A DNA stretch of 64,000 nucleotides from Sandaracinus amylolyticus (GTDB lineage: Bacteria > Myxococcota_A > Polyangia > Polyangiales > Sandaracinaceae), in assembly GCF_021631985.1 (NCBI RefSeq), contig NZ_CP070225.1:3844001-3908000 (forward strand). The letters run 5' to 3'. The position numbers were made by a program, and so were the translations under genes. Positions 36,294-45,328 of this stretch are shown piece after piece. Each line of letters opens with the position of its first letter. The stretch's first letter is position 1. Below the pieces are notes generated by a model that worked only from the letters and a program-made list of their open reading frames with translations, did not search any database and was not told the DNA's origin.

Positions 36294-36363
36294 TCCCGCG
36301 CGCGGCGCTCACGCGCGCTCCGTACCCTCGATTCAGCTCACAGGACGCTGGGTCCTGGGACGC

Positions 36364-36906
36364 TCAGCAGATCCAGCGATACGGGCGTGCGCTGCCGGTG
36401 AGCACGGGCGCGAGCGTCTCGATCGCGAGCTCGTCGTCGTCGATCGCGGCGAGCGCCTCGCTCACCTCGAACACGTTCACGCGATCGCCGAGGTCCTCTT
36501 CCCACGTCACGAGCGCGTCGATCCACACCAGCTCGCGGCGGGCGCGGCGGTGCGGGAGCGGAGGAGGCACGTGGCGCAGCCGCAGCGCGAGGGCATCGCC
36601 GAGATCGTCGTCGAGCGCGACGAACTCGACGCCGATCGACGGCCTCTCGATCGCGAGATGCGCCGTGTGCGCGACGCGCGCGATCGTCTCGACGCGCCGC
36701 CCGAGCCGCTCGTCGGCAAACCCGAGCAGCACGTGATCCCCGGGCTCGACCGCGGCGTCGGTCATCACGCGCGCGCCGCGCGGCGACAGATCGACGAGCA
36801 CCTCGCGACGTGCTCCCAGCGCGTCCGTCGTGAGCTCGCATCCGATGCGCACGTCGCGGCGGAGCGTCGCGCGGTGGGCAGGAAGCACCTCGACCGACTG
36901 CAGCAT
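36364..36906 (-). CDS. PilZ-domain protein
   Basis: 180 residues; the single domain shows RRDVRIGCEL (arginine motif) at about residues 15-24 and DLSPRGARV (D-x-S-x-x-G) at about 37-45, the two c-di-GMP contacts. A longer C-terminal part (about 80 residues) carries acidic and hydrophobic helices with LAAIDDDELAIETL. ATG is well supported by GGAGG 8 bases upstream. It lies downstream of the metallophosphoesterase on the same strand but has its own ribosome site and a 67-base gap, so it may be separately transcribed. Predicted to bind cyclic di-GMP; target unknown. Confidence 0.85.
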   Translation of the reverse strand: MLQSVEVLPAHRATLRRDVRIGCELTTDALGARREVLVDLSPRGARVMTDAAVEPGDHVLLGFADERLGRRVETIARVAHTAHLAIERPSIGVEFVALDDDLGDALALRLRHVPPPLPHRRARRELVWIDALVTWEEDLGDRVNVFEVSEALAAIDDDELAIETLAPVLTGSARPYRWIC

Positions 36907-36973
36907 GGCGTCCACCTCCGGGCGTGATCGTCCCGGATGGCGTGCGCGCGGGGCAAGAAACCGAGCAGCAGCC

Positions 36974-37867
36974 TCAGGGGATCGCCACGGTCTCCGCGGT
37001 GTCGAGCCGGTATCCCTTCCCGTCGAACCACCCGGGCGTCGCCGAGCCACCCTCGCCGTCGACCTCGAGCATCCAGAAGCCCTCTTCGCCCTCGTGCGTC
37101 GCGCTGCCCGCGCCGAGGATCGTCGGGCGCACGCCGGGCAGGCGCAGCCGGAAGCGCTCGTGGATGTGGCCGTGCAGGACGCAGCCGCGCGGCAGCTCCG
37201 CGAGCGCGGTGAGCATCGCCTCGGCGTTCTCGAGCCCGTGATTGCGCCCGTCGGGCCGTCCGTCCGGGCGCCGCAGCGCGTAGTGCGTCGCGACGATCAC
37301 GAAGCGATCGCGCACCCGCGGATCGCGCACGATGCGCTGCATCGCCGCGAGCTCGCCCGGCTCGATCATCCCGCTCGAGCGCCAGACCTGCGGGTTCGGT
37401 CGCGCGCTGCGGACCGCGACCACCGCGAGGTGATCGCCGAAGAGACGCACCAGCGGCCATCCATCGGCGCTCGCGAGATCCGGCAGATCGTTCCGAAGGA
37501 ACTCACCGAAGTACTTATCGAAGCGCCGCTCGCGGATCGTGTCGTGGAGGTACACGTCGTGGTTGCCTGGCACCGTGACGTAGCCGAGCGGGCGCTTCGT
37601 GATCGGCTCGACCGCCTCGCGCGCCGCGGCGAGCTCGACCTCGGTGCCGAGGATCGTGTAGTCGCCCGTGCAGATCGCGAGATCGATCTCGTTCTCGTCG
37701 GCGAACGTGCCGAGCGCCGCGAGCTTCTCGCGTGTGCGCCGGAAGTGCTTGCCGCGCCGCAGGATGTGGTTCGCGCCACCGACCAGACGCTTGCCCAGCC
37801 AGTCGCGGAACGGGACCAGGTGCGGCGAGACGTCGACGTGGATGTCGCTGAAGTGGAGGATGCGCAC
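36974..37867 (-). CDS. Calcineurin-like metallophosphoesterase
   Basis: 297 residues. All five metallophosphoesterase motifs are visible: DIH (FSDIHVDV), GDY (ICTGDYTILG), GNHD (VPGNHDVYL), a later His (ATHYALRR) and GHIH (LHGHIHERF). These ligate two metal ions for phosphomonoester or diester hydrolysis. The arrangement resembles CpdA/YfcE-type cytosolic phosphodiesterases; substrate not predictable. GTG at 37867 was chosen as the first codon giving a normal N-terminus (RILHFSDIH); ribosome site is weak. It starts 17 bases after the argC stop, so the two are co-transcribed. Confidence 0.9.
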   Translation of the reverse strand: MRILHFSDIHVDVSPHLVPFRDWLGKRLVGGANHILRRGKHFRRTREKLAALGTFADENEIDLAICTGDYTILGTEVELAAAREAVEPITKRPLGYVTVPGNHDVYLHDTIRERRFDKYFGEFLRNDLPDLASADGWPLVRLFGDHLAVVAVRSARPNPQVWRSSGMIEPGELAAMQRIVRDPRVRDRFVIVATHYALRRPDGRPDGRNHGLENAEAMLTALAELPRGCVLHGHIHERFRLRLPGVRPTILGAGSATHEGEEGFWMLEVDGEGGSATPGWFDGKGYRLDTAETVAIP

Positions 37868-37884
37868 GGGCTTCTGCCGAGACC

Positions 37885-38934
37885 TTACGGCCAAGCCGCC
37901 GGCATCGCGAGGCCCGCGCCCTCGGGCAAGCCGAAGCGCACGTTCATGCACTGCACGGCCTGGCCCGACGCGCCCTTCACGAGGTTGTCGATCGCGCCCT
38001 GCGCGATGAGGAGCCCGGTGCGCGCGTCGAGCGCGTAGGACACGTGCGCGCGGTTCGAGCCGCGCACCCAGAGCGTGTCGGGGCACGCGCCCGCGTCGTG
38101 CACGAACACGCTCGGCGAGCCCTCGAAGAACGCGCGCGCCTCCGCGGTGCAGCGCGCCGCGTCGACCCCCGGCTTCGGGCGCACGTACGAGGTCGAGAGG
38201 ATCCCGCGCGTCATCGGCACGAGGTGCGGCGTGAACACGATGCGCACGTCGCGCGATCCCACGCGCCCGAGCTCCTGCTCGATCTCCGGCGTGTGGCGGT
38301 GCGCGCCCGCGATCTTGTAGGCGCGGAAGCCCTCGGTGGTCTCGCTGAAGTGCGTGCGCTCCGAGGGCGCGCGCCCCGCGCCCGACACGCCGCTCTTCGC
38401 GTCGACGATCACCGGCCCGTCCTCGACGAGCCCCTTGGCGAAGAGCGGGGCGAGCGGGAGGATTGTCGCGGTCGGATAGCAGCCCGGCACCGCGACGAGA
38501 TCGGCGGTGCGCAGCGCCTCGCGGTGCAGCTCGGGCATGCCGTAGACCGCGTTCTTCGCGAGCTCGGGCGCGTGATCCTCGCCGTACCACTCGCGGTGCA
38601 CCGCGCGATCGACGAGCCGGAAGTCGGCGCTGAGATCGAAGACGATCACGCCGCGCGCGCGCAGCTCCTTCACGATCGGCGCGCTCGCGCCGTGCGGCAG
38701 GCCGCAGAACGCGACGTCGGCACGCGCCGCCACGCGATCCGCGTCGAACGCCTCGACGTCGCCGCGCACGATCCCGGCGAGCGAGGGCAGGACGCGCTCG
38801 ACCGGCTGCCCCGCCTTGCTCGCCCCGACGAGGACGGCGAGCTCGACGTTCGGGTGACCGAGGAGCAGTCGCGCGAGCTCGGCGCCGGTGTAGCCCGTCG
38901 CGCCGACGATCGCGGCCCGGATGCGCTTCGTCAT
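37885..38934 (-). CDS. argC: N-acetyl-gamma-glutamyl-phosphate reductase
   Basis: 349 residues, typical ArgC length. NADP-binding motif GATGYTGAEL at 11-20 and catalytic Cys152 in VPGCYPTATILP; HRHTPEIEQEL with its active-site His is also present. It reduces N-acetylglutamyl-5-phosphate to the semialdehyde, the third step of arginine synthesis. No other arg gene is near. A -10-like TATACG ends 8 bases before the ATG, so the leader would be very short, and a perfect palindrome sits just upstream of it. Confidence 0.96.
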   Translation of the reverse strand: MTKRIRAAIVGATGYTGAELARLLLGHPNVELAVLVGASKAGQPVERVLPSLAGIVRGDVEAFDADRVAARADVAFCGLPHGASAPIVKELRARGVIVFDLSADFRLVDRAVHREWYGEDHAPELAKNAVYGMPELHREALRTADLVAVPGCYPTATILPLAPLFAKGLVEDGPVIVDAKSGVSGAGRAPSERTHFSETTEGFRAYKIAGAHRHTPEIEQELGRVGSRDVRIVFTPHLVPMTRGILSTSYVRPKPGVDAARCTAEARAFFEGSPSVFVHDAGACPDTLWVRGSNRAHVSYALDARTGLLIAQGAIDNLVKGASGQAVQCMNVRFGLPEGAGLAMPAAWP

Positions 38935-38942
38935 GGCGCGCA

Positions 38943-38977
38943 CGTATACCCCCGCGCGCACGCGACCGCACGTGCGG
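38943..38977 (-). promoter_or_regulatory. argC promoter with 12-bp palindromic operator candidate
   Basis: On the minus strand, TATACG (38948-38943) is a plausible -10 for argC. The perfect palindrome CCGCACGTGCGG (38966-38977) overlaps where the -35 should be, and the -35 itself is poor. That arrangement suggests a regulator-binding site; the regulator is not known and the motif does not look like an ArgR box. Confidence 0.35.
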
Positions 38978-39091
38978 CGCACGCAACGTTTGCTCGCGCG
39001 CGACGCTCGGGATCGCCGATCACGCAGCGAATCTGCGACGATCGCGGGGAACGCCGGTTGCTCCACCGCGGGCCCGGCGAAGGGAGCGACG

Positions 39092-39856
39092 ATGATCATC
39101 CACCCGCAGTACGAGGGCTTCTACGGCTCGATCGCGCGTGTCGGCAAGGGCTCGGTGCAGACGCTCTTCTATCAATTCCTCGGCTTTCCATTGTTCCCGC
39201 AGGGCACGTACTGGGTCGAGGGCTCGGCGGCGACGTCGTGGAGCAACCTCCGGGTGACCGAGCTGCGCCGCGACTGGCGATCGATCGGCGTCGGCTATCT
39301 GCGCGGCTGGTCGACGTGCACCGCGGTGTGGCTGCTCGGGATCGGCATCCTCTTCGCGTTCCTGCCGGGGCAGGCGATGTTCGCGGGTGATCCGATGCCG
39401 TTCGGGCGAAGCGTCGCGGTGCCGATCGCGATCGTGCTCGGCGTGCTCGCGCTCTTCGGGGCGATCGTGATCTGGATCGCGACGCGCTTCGCGGTGTCAG
39501 GTGACGAGCTCGCGCGGCGGGCGATCTACCAGCGCTTCCTCGGCACCGCGATCGATCCCGCGCTGCTCGACAACCCGTGGTCGCCCCGCGACGATCTGAA
39601 GCGCGCAATGGCGAACATCGCCGAGCAGATCGGGCTCGGCCGCAGCACCCAGACGTTCGATCGCTGGTCCGAGCTCGCGCTGCGCCCCGATCTCGCGCTG
39701 CCCGACTTCCTGCGCATGGCGCTCACGACCGCGCGTCTCTGCGAGGCCTCGCCCGAAGACGGCCGCGATGCCGCGTCGTACCGGATGGTGCAGGACGCGA
39801 TCTGGTCGCGCCTCGTCGCGATCGATCCGACGGCGCGCAACGCGCGCCCGAGCTGA
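39092..39856 (+). CDS. Membrane protein of unknown function
   Basis: 254 residues with two strong membrane helices (about 77-97 and 112-135) and large soluble flanks. The N-terminal half has aromatic-rich YEGFYGSIARVGKGSVQTLFYQFLGFPLFP; the C-terminal half is helical and polar. I recognise no family. ATG has GGGAG 5 bases upstream. Divergent from argC across 157 bases and convergent with rpsI over a strong terminator hairpin. Confidence 0.72.
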   Translation: MIIHPQYEGFYGSIARVGKGSVQTLFYQFLGFPLFPQGTYWVEGSAATSWSNLRVTELRRDWRSIGVGYLRGWSTCTAVWLLGIGILFAFLPGQAMFAGDPMPFGRSVAVPIAIVLGVLALFGAIVIWIATRFAVSGDELARRAIYQRFLGTAIDPALLDNPWSPRDDLKRAMANIAEQIGLGRSTQTFDRWSELALRPDLALPDFLRMALTTARLCEASPEDGRDAASYRMVQDAIWSRLVAIDPTARNARPS

Positions 39857-39870
39857 GCTCCAGACGCGAC

Positions 39871-39905
39871 GAAGCCCGCGTGCTCTCTCGAGCATCGCGG
39901 GCTTC
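39871..39905. terminator. Terminator between membrane-protein gene and rpsI
   Basis: GAAGCCCGCG + TGCTC, loop TCTC, then GAGCA, one bulged T, CGCGGGCTTC: a 15-bp stem with one bulge. TTCGT follows on the plus strand and CGTCG on the minus strand. It lies between convergent stops (39856 and 39929) and should serve both. Confidence 0.8.
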
Positions 39906-39928
39906 TTCGTGGATCCGGAGTCCGAAGA

Positions 39929-40333
39929 TCAGCGCTTGCTGAACTGGAACTTCTTGCGCGCGCCCGGCTGACCGGGCTTCTTGCGCTCCTTCTCACGCGC
40001 GTCGCGGGTGAGGAGGCCGGCCTTCTTGAGCGACGGGCGGAGCTCCGCGTCGACGTTCAGGAGCGCGCGCGAGATGCCGTGGCGGACCGCTTCCGCCTGG
40101 GCCGCGACGCCGCCGCCGCAGACAGTCGCGGTGACGTCGTAGTCGCTCATCTTCTCGATGACCTCGAACGCCTGGCGGGCGATCATCTGCGAGGTCTCGC
40201 GCGGGAAGTACTCGGCGAGCGTGCGCCCGTTCACCGTGATGTCGCCGCTGCCCGGCTTGAGGAACACACGAGCGATGGCGCGCTTGCGCTTGCCAGTGCC
40301 GTACTGCCGACCGTGGATGACCGCCTGGGGCAT
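39929..40333 (-). CDS. rpsI: 30S ribosomal protein S9
   Basis: 134 residues of the universal uS9 family: [18 protein letters not shown] near the N-terminus, [31 protein letters not shown] and the conserved basic C-terminus ending KKFQFSKR, whose final Lys-Arg reaches the P-site tRNA. It follows rplM by 35 bases in the conserved rplM-rpsI operon. Confidence 0.98.
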   Translation of the reverse strand: MPQAVIHGRQYGTGKRKRAIARVFLKPGSGDITVNGRTLAEYFPRETSQMIARQAFEVIEKMSDYDVTATVCGGGVAAQAEAVRHGISRALLNVDAELRPSLKKAGLLTRDAREKERKKPGQPGARKKFQFSKR

Positions 40334-40368
40334 GTCTCTGTCTCGTCCTCTAGAGCTTCAGCGGGAAA

Positions 40369-40815
40369 TCAGAACTTGAGCACTTCCGGCTTCTGCGCCG
40401 CGTGCGGATGCGTCGGGCCCGCGTAGACCTTCAGCTTCGTGTGCATCTTGCGGCCGAGCGGCGTCTTCGGGAGCATGCCCTTGACCGCCTTCTCGAGCGC
40501 GAACTCCGGCTTGCGATCGAGCAGCTTGCGGTACGGCTCGGCGCGGAAGCCACCCGGGATGCCCGAGTGCTTGTAGTAGAACTTGTCGTCGAGCTTCGCG
40601 CCGGTGAGCTTCACCTTCTCGGCGTTGATCACCACGACGAAGTCGCCCGTGTCGACGTGGGGCGTGTACAGCGGCGTGTGCTTGCCGCGAAGGACCGCCG
40701 CGATGCGCGAGGCGACTCGGCCGAGGGGCTGTCCTTCGGCGTCGACGACGAACCAGCGGCGATTGACTTCCGCCGGATTGGCGCTGTGCGTCTGCTGGGC
40801 ACGGAGAAGGCGCAT
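40369..40815 (-). CDS. rplM: 50S ribosomal protein L13
   Basis: 148 residues of the uL13 family: [53 protein letters not shown]. The N-terminus ([11 protein letters not shown]) replaces the usual MKTYS and is a few residues longer. Only AGG lies 9 bases before the ATG. A perfect intrinsic terminator ends 15 bases before the start codon, between promoter and gene, so expression is probably controlled by attenuation. Confidence 0.97.
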   Translation of the reverse strand: MRLLRAQQTHSANPAEVNRRWFVVDAEGQPLGRVASRIAAVLRGKHTPLYTPHVDTGDFVVVINAEKVKLTGAKLDDKFYYKHSGIPGGFRAEPYRKLLDRKPEFALEKAVKGMLPKTPLGRKMHTKLKVYAGPTHPHAAQKPEVLKF

Positions 40816-40830
40816 GATCGAGAACCTGCG

Positions 40831-40856
40831 AAAAAAAGCGCCCCGAGCCGGGGCGC
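40831..40856 (-). terminator. Intrinsic terminator/attenuator in the rplM leader
   Basis: On the minus strand: GCGCCCCG, loop GCT, CGGGGCGC, then seven T residues (40837-40831), ending 15 bases before the rplM ATG. A second GCGCCCC copy just upstream (ending about 40860) could compete for the 3' arm. It is the only T-tailed intrinsic terminator I noticed in the window. Confidence 0.85.
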
Positions 40857-40868
40857 GAAGGGGCGCGT

Positions 40869-40897
40869 GATGTAGATGGAGCGGCTCGCCGTGTCAA
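40869..40897 (-). promoter_or_regulatory. Strong promoter of the rplM-rpsI operon
   Basis: On the minus strand, a consensus -35 TTGACA (40897-40892), a 17-bp spacer and TACATC (40874-40869). Predicted start near 40862 gives a leader of about 47 nucleotides that consists almost entirely of the terminator hairpin. Confidence 0.8.
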
Positions 40898-40977
40898 GCG
40901 AAGCCGCCCGTGCAGCCCAGCCACTCGGGCCGGAGCCGCTGCCCGGCTGCGCGCGCTGCGCGACCGAGGCCTCCCTT

Positions 40978-41496
40978 CTAGCGCGATTCCCGCCTCATGC
41001 GCCAGGTCGTCTGCGTCGCCCCACCGAGATCGCTCACCGTCGCCCGCAAGATCTCGGGGCCCTCGAGCTGGTACGTGATGCGCTGCGGGAAATCGTGCTG
41101 CGGATTCTCGAACACCGCGCGATCGGCCTCGAGCTCCACCGCGGCGAACGAGGTCTCTCCGTCCGCGCCGACCGGCAGCGCCACGTAGAAGATCGCATCA
41201 CCCCGCTGCTCGATCCGCAGGCTCTCCCAGCTGCGCGTCCGGCCGTCGGGCGCCTCGGTGTGGGACGAGCCGGGCATCACGCTCCCGCGGGGCACCGTCC
41301 ACGTCTCCTCGGTGCGCGCGCCGTCGTCGTGGTCCGCGACCCAGGTCCCGGCGAGGAACCCGTAGCCCGCGAGTGGGCCGATGCCGCCCGTCGTCGCGGT
41401 CGTGGTCCGCGCCTCCGGGCACGATCCACCACACGCCCCGATCGCGAGCGCGAACGCCGCGCCGAGCACCTTCGTCTTCGTCGTCGTGGTCGCCAT
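40978..41496 (-). CDS. Predicted lipoprotein, DUF6265-like
   Basis: 172 residues with a lipoprotein signal (VLGAAFALAIGACGG, lipobox Cys). The mature part resembles DUF6265: FLAGTWVADHDDG, an EETWTVPRGSVMPG block and the distinctive FENPQHDFPQRITYQ near the C-terminus, suggesting a small lipocalin/beta-barrel-like fold. Function unknown. ATG was chosen: GGAGG lies 4 bases upstream, whereas the preceding GTG would be too close. It is divergent from plsB with a 62-base gap. Confidence 0.8.
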   Translation of the reverse strand: MATTTTKTKVLGAAFALAIGACGGSCPEARTTTATTGGIGPLAGYGFLAGTWVADHDDGARTEETWTVPRGSVMPGSSHTEAPDGRTRSWESLRIEQRGDAIFYVALPVGADGETSFAAVELEADRAVFENPQHDFPQRITYQLEGPEILRATVSDLGGATQTTWRMRRESR

Positions 41497-41558
41497 CACA
41501 CCTCCGGGCGCGCAGGGCTGTAGGCGGCGGACTGCGTGCTAACGTCGGACGCTGGACC

Positions 41559-44294
41559 ATGAGCCAGCTGCCTCCGTCCGCCGCCGTCGGCCCGTCGAAC
41601 GTGCCCCCGCGCGGTCCCGTCGAGGAGCCCGCCGGGAGCCCTCCGGCGCGCACCAGCGAGGATAGGTACCGACCCGTCGTCTACCAGCCGAGCGGCGCGT
41701 GGCGCTCGCTGTACGAGCGGTTCTTCGCGCACATCAAGCTCGACGAGCGATGGGAGCGAACCGTCCGCGAGCAAGCGGAGCGCGGCCTCGTCGTGTACGT
41801 GGCGCGCTCGCTCTCGTTCCTCGACTTCCTCGCGCTCGACTTCCTCACGAAGAAGCACGCCCTGCCGCTGGTGCGCTTCACCAACGACGTGGGGATGTTC
41901 GTCGCGGAGCCCTTCGGTCGGGGCTCGCGACGCATGCGCCTCCAGAAGCAGATCCCCGACGATCAGGCGCTGCTCGACACGCTCGAGGGCGAGCACAGCG
42001 CCCTGCTCTTCCTGCGTCGCCCGCCGCGCCTCCAGGGCAACGGCCGCAAGGGCGACGACATGGAGGTCGATCTGATCCGCACGCTCGTCGAGCTGCAGCG
42101 CAAGACGAGCAAGCCGATCGTGCTCGTGCCGCAGACGTTCGTGTGGACGAAGCGCCCCGCGAGCCCGCAGCGACGCTCGGCGATCGATCTGATCTTCGGG
42201 CCCGCGGAGTGGCCCGGGCGCATCCGCGTGTTCCTGCAGTTCCTCGCGAACTACAAGAACTCGCTGCTGCGCAGCGGCGAGCCGTTCGACGTCCGCGCGT
42301 TCCTCGAAGAGCACCAGGACATGACCGATGCGCAGGCGGCGGATGCGATCCGCTACGCGCTGCTGCGCCGCATGGAGCGCGAGCGTGCGCTGGTGCTCGG
42401 GCCCGCGAAGAAGACGTCGACGCGCATCGTCGACGAGCTCATGCGCAGCCCGCGCCTGCGCAAGCACGTCGAGCACGCCGCGAAGGAGAGCAAGCGCGAG
42501 ATCGCCGACGTCGAAGCCGAAGCGCGGCGCGATCTCGACAAGCTCTGCGCGGCGCCGGACACCAACGTCGTCCACTTCTTCCATCGCTTCCTCGACACCG
42601 TCGTGTGGAACCGGATCTACGACGGGATGGTCGTCGATCGCGAAGGCCTCGAGCGGGTGCGCGAGGCCGCGCGCAAGGGGCCGCTCGTGCTGCTCCCCTC
42701 GCACAAGAGCCACGTCGACTACCTCGTGGTGAGCGATCTGCTCTATCGCGAAGGGCTCGCGCCGCCGCTGATCGCCGCGGGCGACAACCTCTCGTTCTTC
42801 CCGCTCGGGCCCTTCCTGCGGCGCTCGGGCGCGTTCTTCATCAAGCGCAGCTTCAAGGGCAAGAAGCTCTATCCGCAGCTCGTCGACGCGTACGTCCGCA
42901 AGATCCTGGTCGAGGGCTGGAACCTCGAGCTCTTCGTCGAGGGCGGTCGATCGCGCACCGGAAAGCTGCTCTCGCCGAAGCTCGGGATCCTCTCGATGAT
43001 CGTCGATGCGGCGCTGCAGCTCCGCGATCGCGAGATCACGTTCGTACCGATCTCGATCGGCTACGAGCGCATCATCGAGGAGAAGTCGTACGTGCACGAG
43101 CAGTCGGGCGGCGAGAAGCAGCCCGAGAGCATCGGCGGTCTGCTCGCGACGAGCCGCGTGCTGCGCAGCAAGTACGGGCGGCTCTATCTCCAGTTCGGCG
43201 AGACGATGTCGTTCCGCGGGCTCGTCGACGAAGCGGTCGCGCTCGCGGGCAAGAACGATCGTGCGCGCGGTGCGCCGTCGATGCCGAATGGCGAGAGCGG
43301 GCTCTCTCCTTCGCAGCGTCGTGCTCTCGTGCAGCGCATCGCGCACCGCGTGACCTACGAGATCAACCGCGCGACGGTGGTCACGCCCGCCGCGCTCTGC
43401 GCGACCGCGCTGATGGCGCATCGCCGCCGCGGCATCACCCACGATCAGCTGGTGCGTCAGGCGCGCACGATGCTGGCCGCGCTCGAGCGGCTGGGCGCGC
43501 GCATCGCGAAGCCGGTGATCGACGACGAGGGTCGCTTCCGCCCCGAGACGCTGAGCGAGTCACTGCGGCTCTTCGAGGACGCGAAGCTCGTCGTGACGGT
43601 CGACGACGGCAAGGGCGATCCCAAGCGCGGTGAGCCGCCGGACGAGCCGATCTACCAGATCCCCGAGGAGCGCCGGATCGCGCTCGAGTACCACAAGAAC
43701 ACGGTCCTCCACTTCTTCGTGCCGAGCGCGCTGATCTCGAGCGCGCTGCTCGCGATGAACGGCGAGGCCGAGCTCGAGACGCTGCGCGACCGCGTCCGCC
43801 GTCTCTCGCGGCTCTTCAAGCTCGAGTTCATGTACCGCGCGGACGCGGAGTTCGACGAGATCTTCGACGACGCGCTGGGCTCGATGCGCGCGGCGGGCGA
43901 GGTCGAGATCGCGGGCTCGATGGTGCGTCGCGGAGGCGGTGCGAGCAGCGCGTCGATCGAGCGCTACGCGGAGATGCTGCGCTCGTACTTCGAGAGCTAT
44001 CGCCTCGCGCTGCTCAGCGTGCGCGCGCTGCGCAACGGGGAGATCGCGTCGTTCGGCAAGAAGGAGTGGCTGAAGAACGCGCTCGCGCTCGGGCAGCGTC
44101 GCTACCTCTCCGGACAGATCACGCTGCGCGAGAGCGTGGCGCGACCGAAGCTCGAGAACGCGCTCGCCGCGCTGCACGATCACCAGGTCGTCCGCGTCGA
44201 GGGCGATCACATCAAGCCGGGCGCGCTGATCGACGACGGCACGACCTACGTCGAGCTCGATCGCGTGCTGATCGAGCACCTCGTGATCGATTGA
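41559..44294 (+). CDS. plsB: Glycerol-3-phosphate 1-O-acyltransferase
   Basis: 911 residues, PlsB family. Motif I HKSHVD (382-387, the HX4D catalytic pair), motif II GAFFIKRSF, motif III FVEGGRSRTGK and motif IV VPISIGYER are all present in order. It acylates the sn-1 position of glycerol-3-phosphate, the first step of phospholipid synthesis, at the inner membrane face. It is somewhat longer than E. coli PlsB, with a Pro-rich N-terminal extension of about 40 residues. Presence of a PlsB-type enzyme implies use of acyl-CoA or acyl-ACP donors. Confidence 0.95.
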   Translation: MSQLPPSAAVGPSNVPPRGPVEEPAGSPPARTSEDRYRPVVYQPSGAWRSLYERFFAHIKLDERWERTVREQAERGLVVYVARSLSFLDFLALDFLTKKHALPLVRFTNDVGMFVAEPFGRGSRRMRLQKQIPDDQALLDTLEGEHSALLFLRRPPRLQGNGRKGDDMEVDLIRTLVELQRKTSKPIVLVPQTFVWTKRPASPQRRSAIDLIFGPAEWPGRIRVFLQFLANYKNSLLRSGEPFDVRAFLEEHQDMTDAQAADAIRYALLRRMERERALVLGPAKKTSTRIVDELMRSPRLRKHVEHAAKESKREIADVEAEARRDLDKLCAAPDTNVVHFFHRFLDTVVWNRIYDGMVVDREGLERVREAARKGPLVLLPSHKSHVDYLVVSDLLYREGLAPPLIAAGDNLSFFPLGPFLRRSGAFFIKRSFKGKKLYPQLVDAYVRKILVEGWNLELFVEGGRSRTGKLLSPKLGILSMIVDAALQLRDREITFVPISIGYERIIEEKSYVHEQSGGEKQPESIGGLLATSRVLRSKYGRLYLQFGETMSFRGLVDEAVALAGKNDRARGAPSMPNGESGLSPSQRRALVQRIAHRVTYEINRATVVTPAALCATALMAHRRRGITHDQLVRQARTMLAALERLGARIAKPVIDDEGRFRPETLSESLRLFEDAKLVVTVDDGKGDPKRGEPPDEPIYQIPEERRIALEYHKNTVLHFFVPSALISSALLAMNGEAELETLRDRVRRLSRLFKLEFMYRADAEFDEIFDDALGSMRAAGEVEIAGSMVRRGGGASSASIERYAEMLRSYFESYRLALLSVRALRNGEIASFGKKEWLKNALALGQRRYLSGQITLRESVARPKLENALAALHDHQVVRVEGDHIKPGALIDDGTTYVELDRVLIEHLVID

Positions 44295-44331
44295 CCGGTA
44301 TCTCGAGGGCCCGATCGTCCGTCTCTCTCGC

Positions 44332-45324
44332 ATGACGACGACGAACGACGATCCGGTCCTCGATCTCTCCGGTGCCGTGAAGGGCTCGTGGCATCGATTC
44401 CTCGATCTCTACGAGCCGCTGCGGCCCGAGCTCTATCGATATTGTCGCCACCTCACGCGCTCGCCGTGGGACGCGGACGACCTCGCGCAGGACACGCTCG
44501 CGCGCGCGTTCGTCACGCTCGGGACGATCGAAGGCGGCGCCCCCACGAGCCCGCGCGCGTGGTTGTTCCGCATCGCGTCGAACCTCTGGATCGATCGCGT
44601 GCGCAGACAGCGCGAGCTCGCGAGCGAGGCCGACGCGGCGAGCACGACCCACGATCCGCGCGCGCAGCGCGAGGCCGCGGGCACGTTGCTCTCGCAGCTG
44701 TCCCCGCAGGAGCGCGCGGCGGTCGTGCTGAAGGACGTGTTCGACCTGACGCTCGAGGAGATCGCGGAGGCGCTCTCGACGACGGTCGGCGCGGTCAAGG
44801 CGGCGCTGCACGGCGGACGCAGCAGGCTCGCCGATCCCACGCTGCACGAGCGCGCGCGCCCGCTGCCGCCGCGCGAGGTGATCGACGCGTTCGTCGACGC
44901 GTTCAACGCGCACGATCTCGATCGCGTCGCCGCGTTGCTCATGGAGCGCAGCACGGTCGAGGTGGACCACGTCTGCACGCAGTACGGGCGCGCGGCCGCA
45001 CGCGAAGGTGTGCTCACCGGGATGATGTTCGGCAGCCGCCGTCTCGCGGCGGCCGACGTCGAGGGCGGGATCGATCCGCGCTTCATCCAGGGCGCGCGCC
45101 CCACCCCGCCGCGCGTCGAGGCGCGAGCGCATCGCGGCGAGTGGCTGCTCGTGCACTGGTACGATCACGACGACGGCGAGGCAGTGCGCGCGTTCACGCG
45201 GCTCGAGCTCGACGGCGATCGCATCGCGCGCGTGCGCAACTACTTCTACACGCCCGAAGTGCTCGAGGAGATCGCGCGCGAGCTCGACGTGCCGTTCCGC
45301 CTGAACGGCCATCGCTACTGGTGA
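44332..45324 (+). CDS. ECF sigma factor with C-terminal SnoaL-like domain
   Basis: 330 residues. Sigma region 2 (DADDLAQDTLARAFVTL) at about 48-64 and region 4 helix-turn-helix (TLEEIAEALSTTVGAVKAALHGGRSRL) at about 140-166 define an ECF sigma factor. Residues about 185-310 form an NTF2/SnoaL-like domain (VIDAFVDAFNAHDLDRVAALL), as in ECF groups where the tail replaces or supplements an anti-sigma factor. No anti-sigma gene is adjacent; the convergent membrane protein is a possible but unproven partner. Start ATG lies 37 bases after plsB. Confidence 0.92.
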   Translation: MTTTNDDPVLDLSGAVKGSWHRFLDLYEPLRPELYRYCRHLTRSPWDADDLAQDTLARAFVTLGTIEGGAPTSPRAWLFRIASNLWIDRVRRQRELASEADAASTTHDPRAQREAAGTLLSQLSPQERAAVVLKDVFDLTLEEIAEALSTTVGAVKAALHGGRSRLADPTLHERARPLPPREVIDAFVDAFNAHDLDRVAALLMERSTVEVDHVCTQYGRAAAREGVLTGMMFGSRRLAAADVEGGIDPRFIQGARPTPPRVEARAHRGEWLLVHWYDHDDGEAVRAFTRLELDGDRIARVRNYFYTPEVLEEIARELDVPFRLNGHRYW

Positions 45325-45328
45325 TCGA

